Origin: Larimichthys crocea
Taxonomy: Eukaryota; Chordata; Actinopteri; Sciaenidae
Assembly (NCBI RefSeq): GCF_000972845.2
Contig: NC_040025.1
Coordinates: 18,345,399-18,409,398 of the forward strand
Reading direction: 5' to 3'
DNA length: 64,000 nucleotides
Of the stretch, positions 1-13,300 are shown one piece after another. The position numbers and the translations under genes were made by a program. Each line of letters begins with the position of its first letter. The first letter of the stretch is position 1. A model generated the notes under the pieces. That model was not told the origin of the DNA. It saw only the letters and a program-made list of their open reading frames with translations, and made no database searches.

Positions 1-651
1 AGTTAGATTCATATTCACTGTTGATATTGGTGAGCTTGTGTAGACTTTACTTCTCAAGTTGCCTCAGAGATTTTATTAAGAAACATGTAAACTTGTGAAC
101 TGTATGCTTTACGTCATCAGACAATTAATCTTCTCAGCTGTGTTACCTGCAGATGAAACATGTCACCTTTAGTCTGAGGTGGGAAATTGAGTACATGTTA
201 TGTGTGATTGCTCATTAGCATTTAATTTTACAGAGCAACAACCATCAGCTCCCATGCATAGCTGGATTAACTTGCTAGGGGACAAAAAAGGCCTCCTGGA
301 CACTGATTAACCCACGATTCCTCGCTGCCTTTGAGCAATAGGCACATTTTTTCTTTTCTAGATTTGCTTTGTGATAATTTAATGAAACACTTACACAACA
401 TTTGAAATGCAACACTAATGAAGTGGAAATCTATATTATATCATACAAAGAAAACATGTCTTGTAATCAAACTTTGTTATCAAATGCCATTTCTTTAGGT
501 TGATTTGTTGGTTTAAAACATGAAATCTGGAGCTCTGACCTATAATCAAAGACAGGATAAAATCCCCATCTCAGCTATGTGAAACATAAAAACACACAGG
601 ACTACATTAAAATGCACATACATACAGCACAAAATACAAAAGGGCTTTATA

Positions 652-717
<66 letters not shown>

Positions 718-900
718 GTGCTTATGCTACATATGGTTATATACAGTTTGATAGTGGGTGTATGAGTAGGGAGGTAGATATTGAATAATCCTAAATAGCA
801 GCAGAAATGAAAAGGTGCAAGTGAGCATTGATTTGCATTTTTATCCAACTGCTACCTAAATAAACATATATTGTGATTAGGTGCTACATAGAAACCAGCC
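1..900. other. Upstream intergenic DNA, no gene seen
   Basis: AT-rich sequence with no exon-like reading frame that I recognise. The only clear structure is a tetranucleotide microsatellite, listed separately. Open frames here are short and contain the microsatellite, so they are not supported as genes. Confidence 0.6.
652..717. repeat. (ATAG)n microsatellite
   Basis: About 16 uninterrupted units of a 4-bp motif. It accounts for a minus-strand frame rich in repeated Ser-Ile-Tyr-Leu, which is not a gene. The length is likely polymorphic. Confidence 0.97.
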
Positions 901-949
901 ACGCAAGAATGCACAACAAGGAGCAGTAGTCTGCGTGTGGCATTCAGTG

Positions 950-1194
950 TGCTGAGAACGCGTCTCACAAACGTCCGACAGTCCCTGAACGCAGCGACCT
1001 GCAAAACTGCGAGAGACGCGGTGATTGAAGGGAGAGCAGAGCGGCGGCGGCGACGACGGCCATCTTAGAGCTACCGTGGTAACCGACACTCATCTTCTGG
1101 ATTTTATTTTTCTTGTTAGAGAAACCTTCCGGCTGACTGACGAGGGAAGAAGAAGGTTGTTTTTAACTTCGCTGCGGTTGAACTCGAAGTCGGG
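950..1194 (+). promoter_or_regulatory. clstn1: clstn1 promoter and 5' UTR region
   Basis: The GC content rises sharply compared with the flanks, with CG dinucleotides and a CGG-rich stretch at about 1041-1060. A GCCATCTT element at 1059-1066 matches the reverse complement of the YY1 core AAGATGGC, which is common just downstream of TATA-less vertebrate start sites. No TATA box is evident. The start site cannot be fixed without transcript data. Confidence 0.6.
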
Positions 1195-1304
1195 ATGCGG
1201 TTCCGAGGGAATACACAATTTGCATCCGCTGTCGGACTGGTCCTCGGACTATTATGTGCGGTGGAGGCAGCTAAAGGTAACTAAGCTGGGATTTATATCC
1301 CCGT

Positions 1305-1336
<32 letters not shown>

Positions 1337-4300
1337 TAGACAGGTTTCTTTACGGTTGGTACTGAAAGTTAACGCTCCGACCGTTAAAGGTTATAACTGA
1401 AACGTTAGCCCGGCTGCGCGGTCCTGAGGGCGGGGGGATGCGTGTTCAGCAACCTGCTCAGGGATGGTCAGCTCCGGAGCCTCCGCAGCAGCGGATGGAT
1501 GTCGCCCCGGCAGCAGCAAGTGCATCCCGCAACCAAGCATCCATGTTAACATCAGATTATATTCCAACCACACTCATCATATATCTGTGATGTTTAAATC
1601 TTGTAAATAAGCAAAGTATAATACTTTGGAGATAATATCAAGGCCACGAAGCGACCCCCTTCTGTCATCTGCATCCAGTCTATTTTTGGGTCTCTTCTCT
1701 TCCCAACCTGATTTGTGATTTAAATCTAACATTATTTATGAACTTACACATATCTGGTACTCCCTGTACTTATCTATTTTTATTTATTTATTTGAGTACA
1801 TCTTAAATAAAGCGAGTGTTTATATGTTTCTTTACACTTTTATTATTAGATTCAGTGTTATTAACACCACGTAGGTTTTATTCAGCCATTAGGAGGACCT
1901 AATGCTCGATTTGGCAACGTTGTGGTCGCACCAGGTTGGAGCTTGGTTGGCTACGCATTGCAGATCTTCTTCACAAGCCTGTGTTTAGTCGGTGGATTTT
2001 AAAAATGCATGTGCTTAATGTGGTTTAGATTAAAAAAATAAATAAAAATCCAGGCCCTGGCCTACTACTACTACTACAGAGACTGTATAAGAAGTGAAAG
2101 TGCAACTGTGATCTTCATGTGCAATGTCACCGATGGACACCATCATCACACACTGGGCATGAGACATGCCTTTATTTGCTGCAGGGCGGTCCACCACCTC
2201 CCTCCTTACAGCCTGCTCACTGCTCAGACATTAACACCCTCAATGCATGAATTTATAGACTGTGTTTTTTAAGTGTTAAACTCAATCCACTGTCTGCCCC
2301 CCCAATGTGAGCTTCATGTTTCAGGGTGTGTAAAAGAAAGGCAGGTGCATATTAGTCACCGGGCCATATCAACATGCTCAGACAAATACCAAGGCTGGAG
2401 GCCAGTGTGTTTTTTCTTTTTTAATGATACACCCGTTTTATGCTCTATGAACAGAATAAAAACCATGAAGGGAATATATAGACACTCATAAAAGTCAGGG
2501 GGCTTCTTGTAGAGCTATATTTTTTTCCCTGTTGCCATGTCAAGCAGCTGAGAATGCACAGTAGTGGGAGGCTACCATTTGTAAAAGCAGTAACTTCATT
2601 CCTTTTTTCATCAATCAAAAGGAAAAGGCCTGTAGAGTAGTAGTGGTGTGTGTGTGTGAATCTGGCTTTTTTATGTGTGTGAAGTGTGCACCTGCTGGCT
2701 TTCCCGTCCTTATCAGCATCGTAGGTGTGTGAAGTCACCATCTTGGTGGGGCCTTATCTTTTATTAACCAAAGGTCACTCGTTTATTTGTGCGCACCACC
2801 GTCTCGTCACCTGCAGTCCAACGTTGTGTTTTCACGACCGCCGTCGATTCTGTTTTTATTACCAGCCACCTACCTTGCAGTGTACGAGGACAGAGCTCCT
2901 CCTCTAAGTCATTCTCGTTCCCGAATCCTCTCGTTTAAGATGCCTACAAATGATTTGTGTGGGTGAGACTGAGCTTCAGCACATTCAGGTGAATTTAGCA
3001 GCATTGGCATTGGATGTTGTGGACCTCAGCTATTTGCCCACACAAACATTATTCACAGATGACATTGCTACAACAAACCTTGAAAGATCTCTTGAAAAAA
3101 TGTTTTTAATGCACATAAAAAAATCTGACCTAAACTATATGATTCATTACTCTGCCGACAAGGAAATGTCAGTGTTTGTAAAATCGTGTGCAAACTCAGA
3201 TGGTCTGCCTGTTTAAGGTTTTTAACTCACCGTTAATGTTTTTTAATGGATACATCTGGAGTTTTTTCCTCTCCTCCATCATGGTTTGTGTCACTTGTTT
3301 TTTTAACGTATCACCCATGTAATCTGTTCCTCTTTCTCTTGCCACGAGCAGCTGCTGGGTGTCTTCATGTTCTGGAGTCAAACATTAGGTCTGCTGAGAT
3401 GCGTGAGCCTCCTCTGTGCACACACAGCCAGACAAAGGAAACGCAGGCTGCTGGGAAGTTTCTTGGCCTCATTTGTCATCAAATTAAGTAATTCCAGTTG
3501 GACAAATTGGACGCCCTGCTTTGTGTGGCGCTGAGTTAACATATGTGCTCTCCTCACATGACTATGAAGAAGTACAGGTTAGGTGCAAGCGTTCCTCCTC
3601 GTCTTGCAGACACTGAAGAAACTATTGATCCACTGAAAATTGCACGTCTGTTACAGTTAGACCAATGTATCGGGTCAATATTTTTCCTTTTAGAATACAA
3701 TTTATTAGTGAGTGATGTGACACACCTCTGATGTTGCTCCCTGACCTCAGATTAAAACATTTTATTTTATGTTTATATAGATATAAAAGATATGCTGGGA
3801 GATATTTTACACATTTTCTTCATAAAATGAAAACTGCTTGATAGCCTCTTTGGTGTTTTTACTTGAAAAAATATTTAAAAGATTGTGAATTGGCAAAATA
3901 GCCATCAATAATTTGTTTGTTATATCAACTTATTTATGAATTTAGCCTACAAATAATTTTAGCTATAGTCTAAATGCTGATTCATGCTTATTTTACGTGG
4001 CCATCAGCAGCTTTACTTCAAAAAATATTATTGGTCGAAACCTTTTGCCCTTGATAATGCAACTCTCTCATCTGTCTATTGATTAGAGGTTCCCAGAAAC
4101 AGCAACATAGGATGCTCACCATCAGTGACCCGGTTGACCCTGAGGAAATAATTCTACTCACTTTAACCATTTCTTGTAGACACTCAAATTCTCCATTTTA
4201 AACTTTTTAAGATACCAACAGTGCGTGTGACAGCGTATGGCATCTCGCTATCAGAAACTATGTGGATGAACTCCACGCTCCACGCTCACAATGACTGCAT

Positions 4301-7300
4301 TGTTCACCCTCACATGCAACTGTAGTAAGACTGTTGTGTACCGTCATTCAGCGTCAGTTTACAGACTTGATTTACTTCAGAAATAGAAACATTATTAAAT
4401 GCCAGCAGGGTGATGGCTTAATGTGGTGACACGGGGAAAGAAGTCATCACCCGTTCAGTTTCAGATGTTTCACTTTGAACGTGTCAGGATTTTACGAGCT
4501 GGTGAAACAAAAAAGAAAATGTCAGCTGTCACAAGTGCGTCGCTCCAGGTAGTTTGATTGATAGGACTTGTATCATTTATTGTTAAGTGATCTGGTCCAC
4601 ATATTCCACAGTGTTCTGTCAGTACAAGATTCATGGCTTTATTACCATCAGTCACTGAACATAGAAGCAATTAAAATGAACTCAGAGAAGACATACCTTT
4701 AGTGAAACAGTGAAAAAACGTGCTGTTTTAATTCTGATTGACAGCTATGATTTTTGAAGAACACTTCAAGTCTGCACAGGAATATCAGGGCTTTGTAAAG
4801 GATACATTTTTAAAAAATGTCCAGTGAGCAGACTGATGGTTCACTGAGTTACACCACTGACAGTATAAAGAATGGACAGCGTATGCCTGATGTCACCCAT
4901 ATGTTTCTGAAGAGTCATTTTAAATTAAAAAATCTGCCGTCACGTCGGTAGTCCTTCTTCTGCCGCCTCATGGCTAATCTAGAAATTTGCAAAGATGTGA
5001 CTCATCGGTGGACCTCAGGCGAATGACACCTGGGTGCTCCAACAAGCCAGCTGTAAATATATATATTGGATTTTTGGGAAGGTTGGTTAAGATTTGTTGG
5101 CAGAACAGTTTAAATTATATTAGATAAAAACAGTTGTCGCAGAAATGTGTCAGACCAACACTCACTGAACTAGGTTTGTCACAATGCTGGGAATTTGGGG
5201 AAAAAATATGCCTCCACAGTACACGATATACGAGCCAACAAGAACAGTCAATCCTAACCGCTTGCTCTTTGGGTCATGGCCTATGTTTACAACACATTTC
5301 ATTGAAATCTATTACGTGTTTATCGAGTCAGCACTGAGATAATGAAGGAACTTTGCACTGTTGTTCAAGTGGCATTTAAAAGTGATTAACGCTTCTGAGA
5401 AGTAAGAACCAAACATTCTACCCTGCATTGCTCCGAATAACTGTTTACTTGCCCTACACAGAGGCCCTGTTCCTACAAGTTAACTCTTACATTTCTTCAG
5501 TATTTATTCTGAGATTTCTCAGAGGAACAAAGGGCCTTTAGGGCCAGACTTCAGAGTTTGGATCTTGACTAAGCATGTCACAATGCGGTCACTGTTCGAA
5601 GGATCGCGACTCAAGCCCCTCAAGAATGTGTATATGAGATAATCCCCCTGAAAGCGCTAAGTTGTTGAAGCATTTCTATTTAGTAATTTGCCACTTAGTG
5701 CTGCAAAGAAGGCCATGAGAATACTGGACTCAATTTGGGTCCGTGCTGACTTTCCTCTGATTGGTGCCTTCGTGGGCTGAATGGAGTCAGTGAACCATAA
5801 AGAATGGGTCATTCGGTTGTGAATATTAAGTTGTGCCAGATGACTGGGAAGTTATGTCGTCCACCAAGGAAAGACTTTACATTCACATGAGCCCTAGGTT
5901 TTGATTTTATACATGGAAGCCACAAAAAATAATATTCAGAAATCAAGTGTCCAGGGTTTGAATTGATTTATCCGTTGTTCGTGTAATGATATGAATAAGT
6001 CTGCTCAAATCACCAACATAAGGGCAAAAATATTGTTTTTCTTGATTGAAATGTCAGATTTGAAACTGAGCATCCTCACCCTGAAAGTAATAGCCATAGC
6101 CAATGGTGCACATCTCATTGTGTTATTTTTATTAAGAGAGAGTGTAATAAAAACCAGCGCTCACGGGTTTTAATTCAGCCCATATCTGCAGCTTATCTGG
6201 CTGTGTTACCTCCTCCCTCGAGTCCCATTGCTTCCAACAGAAAAACTGGCACCGTAGACCTATTCGCATAAGCTTCAGCCTCCATGGGAAACAGGTAACC
6301 AGAGAGCACATTACCTGCCGCAGGTCACTTACACCCGAGTGCCTGTGCAGAGCTCTAGCCGTTTCACTCTCACTTCTCTGCTCTCACTGGCTCTTTTGTG
6401 CCGTTCATACAGAGACGTGATTGAGTTGCATTCAAGGCTCTGCGGCTCCCAACCCCCTCTTCACAGGAGCACTACGGCCGCCGAGGGTGTGTTCATTCTG
6501 TTGGGCGGTTGAGACAGCGTTAGAGGACAAACAAATGTTGTTGCCTGGTAGGGCAACGGAGAGGCTCTCCTGTGTGAGCAGGGTGTTTGGAGAGTGAGGG
6601 CCCCTGAGGTCTGGGTTTCCTTAAAGGGTCTTCAAGGCTTCCTAGAACAGTCTGCAGTCTGTGATGGAGGTGGCTTGCGTCAACAAGCCGCTGGGCTTGT
6701 AAGGCAAGACAAACAGAGAAGTGTGTCCACTGTTTCTGACCGTGAGCAGATTGTTTATTGATAGAGTGAGTCACTCACAAACAAAATAGAAGCCTTTGCT
6801 TGACTGGGAGCTGTCATATCTTCACCTGTTTGGCTGCAATTTTTGGTTGTCCCTGTTGGATAACAGAGCCTGACGCAGCCTTCAAACTGTCATGAGGTGG
6901 CCCTGTGGTTGTTTTTGTAAGCACTCCTGTCCACCAGGAAACCCTGGCTTATGGCAAGCACAGAAATTTTTGAATAGTTGGAAAACAAGCCATCGCTGGA
7001 ATTGCCTCTTGCCCACATACTCCAATGCAGTAGGTATAAGAGGTGCATTTTGCATATTCTCCTGTATTTTTGTTCTCACGGTTTAAGCTGTTCAAATTTT
7101 CCAACTTCTTTTGGCGTCTCCCTGGAAACACCCCAAGGCCTGACTGTCACCTGAGCACAGAAACTCCTTTCTTCTTTCTTCTTCAGTGTAGCGCTGCAGC
7201 TAATTGGACAAATATGAACAACAACAACCCAGAAACACAGAGGCTTTATTTAGTCTCTGACAGTAATAAGACTGCCTGCACACGCTGCTTGTAGACAGTT

Positions 7301-10300
7301 CTGCCACTTATGCTGGCTGTGATTGGCAGATTGTGCCACTAATTTGAATTTATTCCTGATTATGTGTAATTAAACATTTGCACCAGGGCAGAGACTGATA
7401 TAGACAGCTGTTTATTGTATGATTTAAGAACATTTATGTACACTGTTTACAGGCAGCACATATTACAATATTAGCTATTATCTGAGAGCAAAACCACATG
7501 ACTAGGTAATAAAATGATTGCATATAGATTCTTGAATTGTTATTATTATTGCACTTAAAGTGTCGCTCAGTGGTTGAGCAGCCTTCCCGTGGTAGAGCTT
7601 CACATTTGCATGTAATCAAAGCAGATGAAGGCGTGCAGGCTGTCGGACATCAGATGTAAAATATGAGCTAAATCGATGGAGCAGCGCTCCACAACGTGTC
7701 ACAGGCCGGACAGTTGGCTGCATCGTCATCATTACACAATACACCCTCAGAGGTTCCCAGGCATGTTCAGGCGTCATCTGATAATTATAGACTGATCATC
7801 TGATGCAATCTGGACAGTTGTGCTACAGCACTCTCGTTCTCCTACGGTGACCAGTAGCCCATGAACATCATGTTTGGTTTAGTCCGTGTCAGTAGTTGGA
7901 CACGTGCAAAGCTTTTGGCAGGCACTGGGGTGGCAGAATGATTTTATTCCCCCCTCCACCAGGAAGAGACATCACACAGCCGTGGCATGGAGAGGGGAGA
8001 GAGTATGTACAGGCATCCTATTGAATCTCAGGATTAGCAGGACCTATTGTGGCCCTAACATTCTCACAGGAAGTATTTCATCACGGTTAATAAGTCAAAC
8101 TGTAAAGGTTAGGCTTCAATAAAAGAGCGAGGCGACCATAAAGGGCCTTTGTCTTTGTGTTCATGTGAATGGCCAGTACGTTACCCCGTTCTTTGGAGGT
8201 CATGAAAGAAGCGAATGGTGACATCACACACAGATGAATATGTGCCTCCACAGAAAGTTTGTGAATCCTGAAAGTTTACTCTGGAGTTTGTTAATTTTAT
8301 ACATGAGCAACAATCAGTCAACTGCACATTTGAGAGGAAATCCACAGAGAAACACAACATTTCTATGCAAAGAGAGGTGAGGGCTGTTAAGCCTTTTCTA
8401 CACAAGAGCACTTATTGTCCTGGCGGTAAATCAGTTGCAAGATGAGCACAAAAGTTGCTGCGCTAATCACACTGGAAAACAAATGGTCTTTTTTTTTAAA
8501 GAGGACTTTATAGTCCACTTGTCTTTTTGGCTTGTTTACCACCTTAAAGTCCAGGCAAGTGTCTGTGATTGATTGAAGTAGGGAAAACTACTGGCGGTAT
8601 TGTCTCACCATTAGTATTGCAATGTTATTGATCACGATTCTGGATGATTTTGTTTGATGATATTGAATTTAATATACTTTTTTAATAAACTTTACTTAAT
8701 TAGTTTTCTCAAGATCTCAAATTAATTATGTTATCCAGAGAAAACAAAGTTTCATTTTCTTGAGATCTTGAGAATTATTCTATTATTTTGGGATAACAAC
8801 ATTCATTTTGACATAATGACATTAATAACTTGAGAGTAAAACAAATGAAATTAACTTGTTATCATGAGAAAACTGAGGAAATGTATGAATGTATCACCGC
8901 TTGGGGTTTCCATAATCAACTTAAAATATACAAAGACCGCCACAAACAAAACGTTTATGTACACCTAGCTAAATTGTATTGTGTTTTGCTGACAGATGTT
9001 TTGCCCACTCCATTTATATCAACGATGGTAAGCCAATTATGATAAACACCTCTCTGTGTGATGCAGTATATTAGTATGATGCAACAGCAACAAACTGCAG
9101 CATCCAGAAAGACCACACCGTTGAATCAACTCTGTTTGAACCATATAACCTTCATGAATGTAGGATTTATTACAGGATTGAGTGCACCCGATTTCTATAC
9201 ATGCCAAAACCTGCATCATATTAAGAGGCAATTTATTTTAAAGCATTAATGGTCTCTTAAAAGAGCCACTCTGGTTCTCAAGTGTTCACAATGCAGGAGG
9301 CAGCCATATAGAGCTGATCAGTAGATGGCTTGGCACAGCACAGCTTGGCACACACTGTCACAGTCATTCCAAGTGCGTAGTCCTTATCCACCTGTGTCAG
9401 AAATCAACCATGCTCTCTTTCTGTCCTAAAAGTTCTTGTTCCCCTGAGTTCTCCCTCAGTTTATCATTTGGACATCTTAAAATGGGATTCCAGGTGTTGG
9501 TGAGACATCTTTACCTAATTCAGTGTATCCTATTATAGGATTAAATGTCATTGGCTTTACCTGTTACTGTGTTGCCACGCTATAAGTGGGTCCAGTAGCC
9601 TGCCATCTGTGCACATATAGTAATGGCCTGTGTGTTTGTCCACACATGATTCATCTTAAAGGGTTTTTATTTTGCCAGTGTCTGCCTGATCAGGGCTTAA
9701 TTTGTTTGGTAGTGAATACAGTAGGGTTTATTATCTGTGGGATTTTCAGAATGATACTGTTAAAATGCATCAGCATGGGATGACGCTGCAGGATTCATAT
9801 CTATTATTTAGCAAGAGGCAAATATTAGCCCTTTCGTGTGTGTGTGTGTGTGTGTGTGTATCCTAACCTTCCATCCAATATTTATATTAAGGCCAATGAC
9901 TTCTCTTTGCCTGAAATAGAACAGTGTGTTATTGAAGTCCATTTCTCTTCTTAATCCCACAATCTATTCAGGTGGGTACAGCAGGGAATAAAATTGGCAC
10001 CAAATGCATGTAGGTGGCCCTAGCCCCAAAAAAAAATCCCCCCAAAACACAGTGCTAATGTATTTAGTGGCTGGTAAAAACTGAACTATGCTTTTGGCTG
10101 GTGGACAAAAAAATCTTGCTCTCTGAGGTGACGTAGGCTTTAGTGGTATCATGGTTGTTATGGAATTTTCTATCCTTAGGTTACACATGGTCACATGTGG
10201 GCCTTGAGGTCCTCGACAGTATTAATTGTTTGTCTTTGACTAGGTGCCATCATATCTCAACACTGTGGTGGTCACGGTTCAAGAGACCTATTGCTGCCTT

Positions 10301-13300
10301 CTTAGACATAATAGATATGTTGTTGTCGACGTTACAATCTGTGTCTCCAGACTAGAATGTGTTGACAATAACACCTCCAAGGGTAAAGACATTCTCTTTG
10401 ACTGATTCTGGGCATGTAGTATTTTGGGTGTGATCTTTGGGTTTAAAGTCTATCCACCAGGATGAGTTGGGCAAAATGTGAGACCGACTCAGGCACTTCT
10501 GATGTACTTTGAGAGTGTCTCTAATTCTCCCTGGCCAAGCGTCAATAAACAATACAGCATAAGGCATCAGAGGCTCCTGAACACTTTCTTCCTTCCTGAC
10601 CTCAACATTGACCTTTGACTTTCTCCACAACGGGGGTATACCAGAGTATTTAAAATCCAAAGGCTTTCTTTATACCATCAATAGTACAGACGCACCTCTT
10701 TCTGTTAAACTGATAGAGAGATGTTGGATTGAGGGGACATTGTGGTGTTTGCCCTCAATGGAAACGACACACACACACTTACAGACACAGACAGACAGAC
10801 AGACAGGGTCTATCTGGTCTGAGAGGCTGCAGTCTTTATTCACTGACAAACTGAAACCCACACTCTACATTTACTGCTTAACTGACAACTTCACTGCTCA
10901 CCTTTTTATCAGCTTTGCTGCATTCACTGTCACTCTCTGCCACTCACTCTCTTTCACTATGCACTCAAAGAGGAGATTGCGACTATGAGTGTTGGGATAA
11001 CTTTTTTGGGTTCAGTCCTGGGGAAAGGTGAGAGTGTATTCAGTATTCAGTCCTCCAGCAAGTCTCTGTGGAAGAATGATATCCTATATATTCATTATTC
11101 TATGGGCCATAAGTATTTAAACCCACAAAGACTTGTCTAAGTAGGCTAATTACATATTAGACACACAGCATTGTATTCTAGACAATGTCATACATGCTAC
11201 AATAACTTCTATCACCAGCTGCTCAGCTTTTATAGTCTTTTATTTAATTATTTATTGAACACAAATGCCGTCATATGATATACCATATAGCTCAGTGAAA
11301 TGTCAGAAGCTGTGAACGTATGGCAAAATAGATACTGCTCAAGGCCTGGGTGCAGAGAGTGCACTTATTTGTACCCAGCCTTTCGTTCTGTTCACTGTTC
11401 TGTAATCAGTCTGCACTCTCAATAATGATGTGACCGCTCTTATTGTCTGCGACCTAAGGCGTCTTGTAGTGGCTTTGTGAGTTGAAAATGACAAGTGTCG
11501 CAGCATTGTCTTTTTCCTTTTCAGCAGTTATATATTAAATATACATGTATATTCAGTAGCCGTTTATCTTTAATTTTTAAGTATGCAGAGAAAGCAGTGT
11601 TTTGTATAGACGGTTAAACATTCCTTTTTACTTTGACCTACTTGGCTGTGACCTCCTTAGCTTTAAAATGTGAGAATTTAGGACGATGATCTCTCTGGAC
11701 AAAATGGGATTAGAGCTGAAACAATGACTCGATCGGCAGAAAATGAGTCTGCAACAATTTTGATAATCAATCAATAGTTCAAGTCATTTATTGAACAGAA
11801 ATGGTGCCCATTCTCTGTTTACAGCTTCTTATATTTTAGGATTTGCTGCTTTTCTCTATTTTTCTATCATTTTAAATTGAATATGTTTGAGTTTTTGACT
11901 GTCGTTCAGACAAAAGAAGTAATTTGAAGATGCCACTTCAGTGGTCTATTTTACTAAATAATTGTTAAGACGAGACACTTGTGCTTCTCAGGCATCTTCT
12001 GCAGAGGGATCAGTTTAATGTTGATTATTCGTTAGGAGTCAAGAGTTTCCTCTTCATTTATCTGCTTTGATGTGACTGAAGGAGTGTGCAGGTTTTAATT
12101 GAACCTGTCATGAGTATCCTTTGGATTAGATGAATTGGTTTCGTGATTAAATTAAGTAAATTTCAGTCTTCAACACTAAACCTTCTCAGTGCTGCAGCAG
12201 CGAGACGCCTCAGACTGCCTCAGGCCCCTTTCCTAATCTCATCCCATCCTAAATCCTAAATCCCTCTTTAATAAGAATCAGAATCCAGAATCTCATATCT
12301 TATAGGTAGCATATATAATATACAATATGGAATAATTATTCAGTTTCCAAGAGTAATGGTGTCTGTGTGAGTGCAAATCTTATCTTTGTTCCTGTGTCAA
12401 ATGTTTTCTGTTGAGGGAGTCACACCTCGATGTTCTTCACTGCAGAGGGATGATAAAGCTGTCTTGTCTTCTTGTAATTTCACACGATGTATGTGAGAAT
12501 TTCACGCTTTAAATAAAATTGTGCTTTGGATTTCATTTCGTGGGAGATGTCTGTGAATGAAAGGGGCTTTGATTTTGATGATCAGGCACGGCTGTATGCA
12601 GATTGCTTTTGATTGTGTCAGAGGCCACCCCGGTGTGTCTCTCTTGTCCATATGCCGACATCTATACCTGCATCACGTCTTTCTGCTCCACAGTTTGCCG
12701 TCTGCGAGTATATATCTCAGCATTTCTATCGACTGACAGAAATTGTTGGGTCTTTTCTATCAGACGTTACTTGACTTCTCAATACAAAGTTGATTGGCTG
12801 TGCTAGAGTTGTTTGACTTCCACATAGTTTACCTGCGTGTGGGTCTTTAGTTGTTGTGTTTGTTTGTTTATAGTAGATGAAATTCACTTTGTAAAGTTCT
12901 CAAGTTCCTTGAGAGTCAAGATGAAGATGCATGCGATACAAATGTGTGTGCTTCTTACATCGTGGCAGTCAGCCTTCTTGGTTAGTGCATCTGGTGTTAT
13001 TGGTCTGCGTCTGGCTGAAATGTTTTTCTTAAACCCACAGGAACTTTGAGAATGCAGATTGATGTTGTACCATGCAGTGCTGGTCCTAGTTCAGTGCACT
13101 TGGGAGTGCTGAAGGCCATGAGCAACAAATGTGAGACCCACATGTGACCTGGCAAACAGTAACTGTGACTCTGAAAGCTAAATCAGATTAATGTAGTAGT
13201 CTGGCCTGGAAATCTGTCTAAAGCCATCCACTTCACGCCAGGTCACGACTCTCGGCTAAGAGAATTCATTGGGCTTTGTCATTTGTAATGTACTGGCAAC

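Noticed and set aside
1025..1339. 104-codon plus-strand frame across the clstn1 start
   Set aside because: No ATG at its beginning, different frame from the signal peptide, and its end is translated GT microsatellite.
10352..10660. 102-codon minus-strand frame in clstn1 intron 1
   Set aside because: I considered a transposase or hidden gene fragment, but no motif or neighbouring exon supports it. Left as unexplained open frame.
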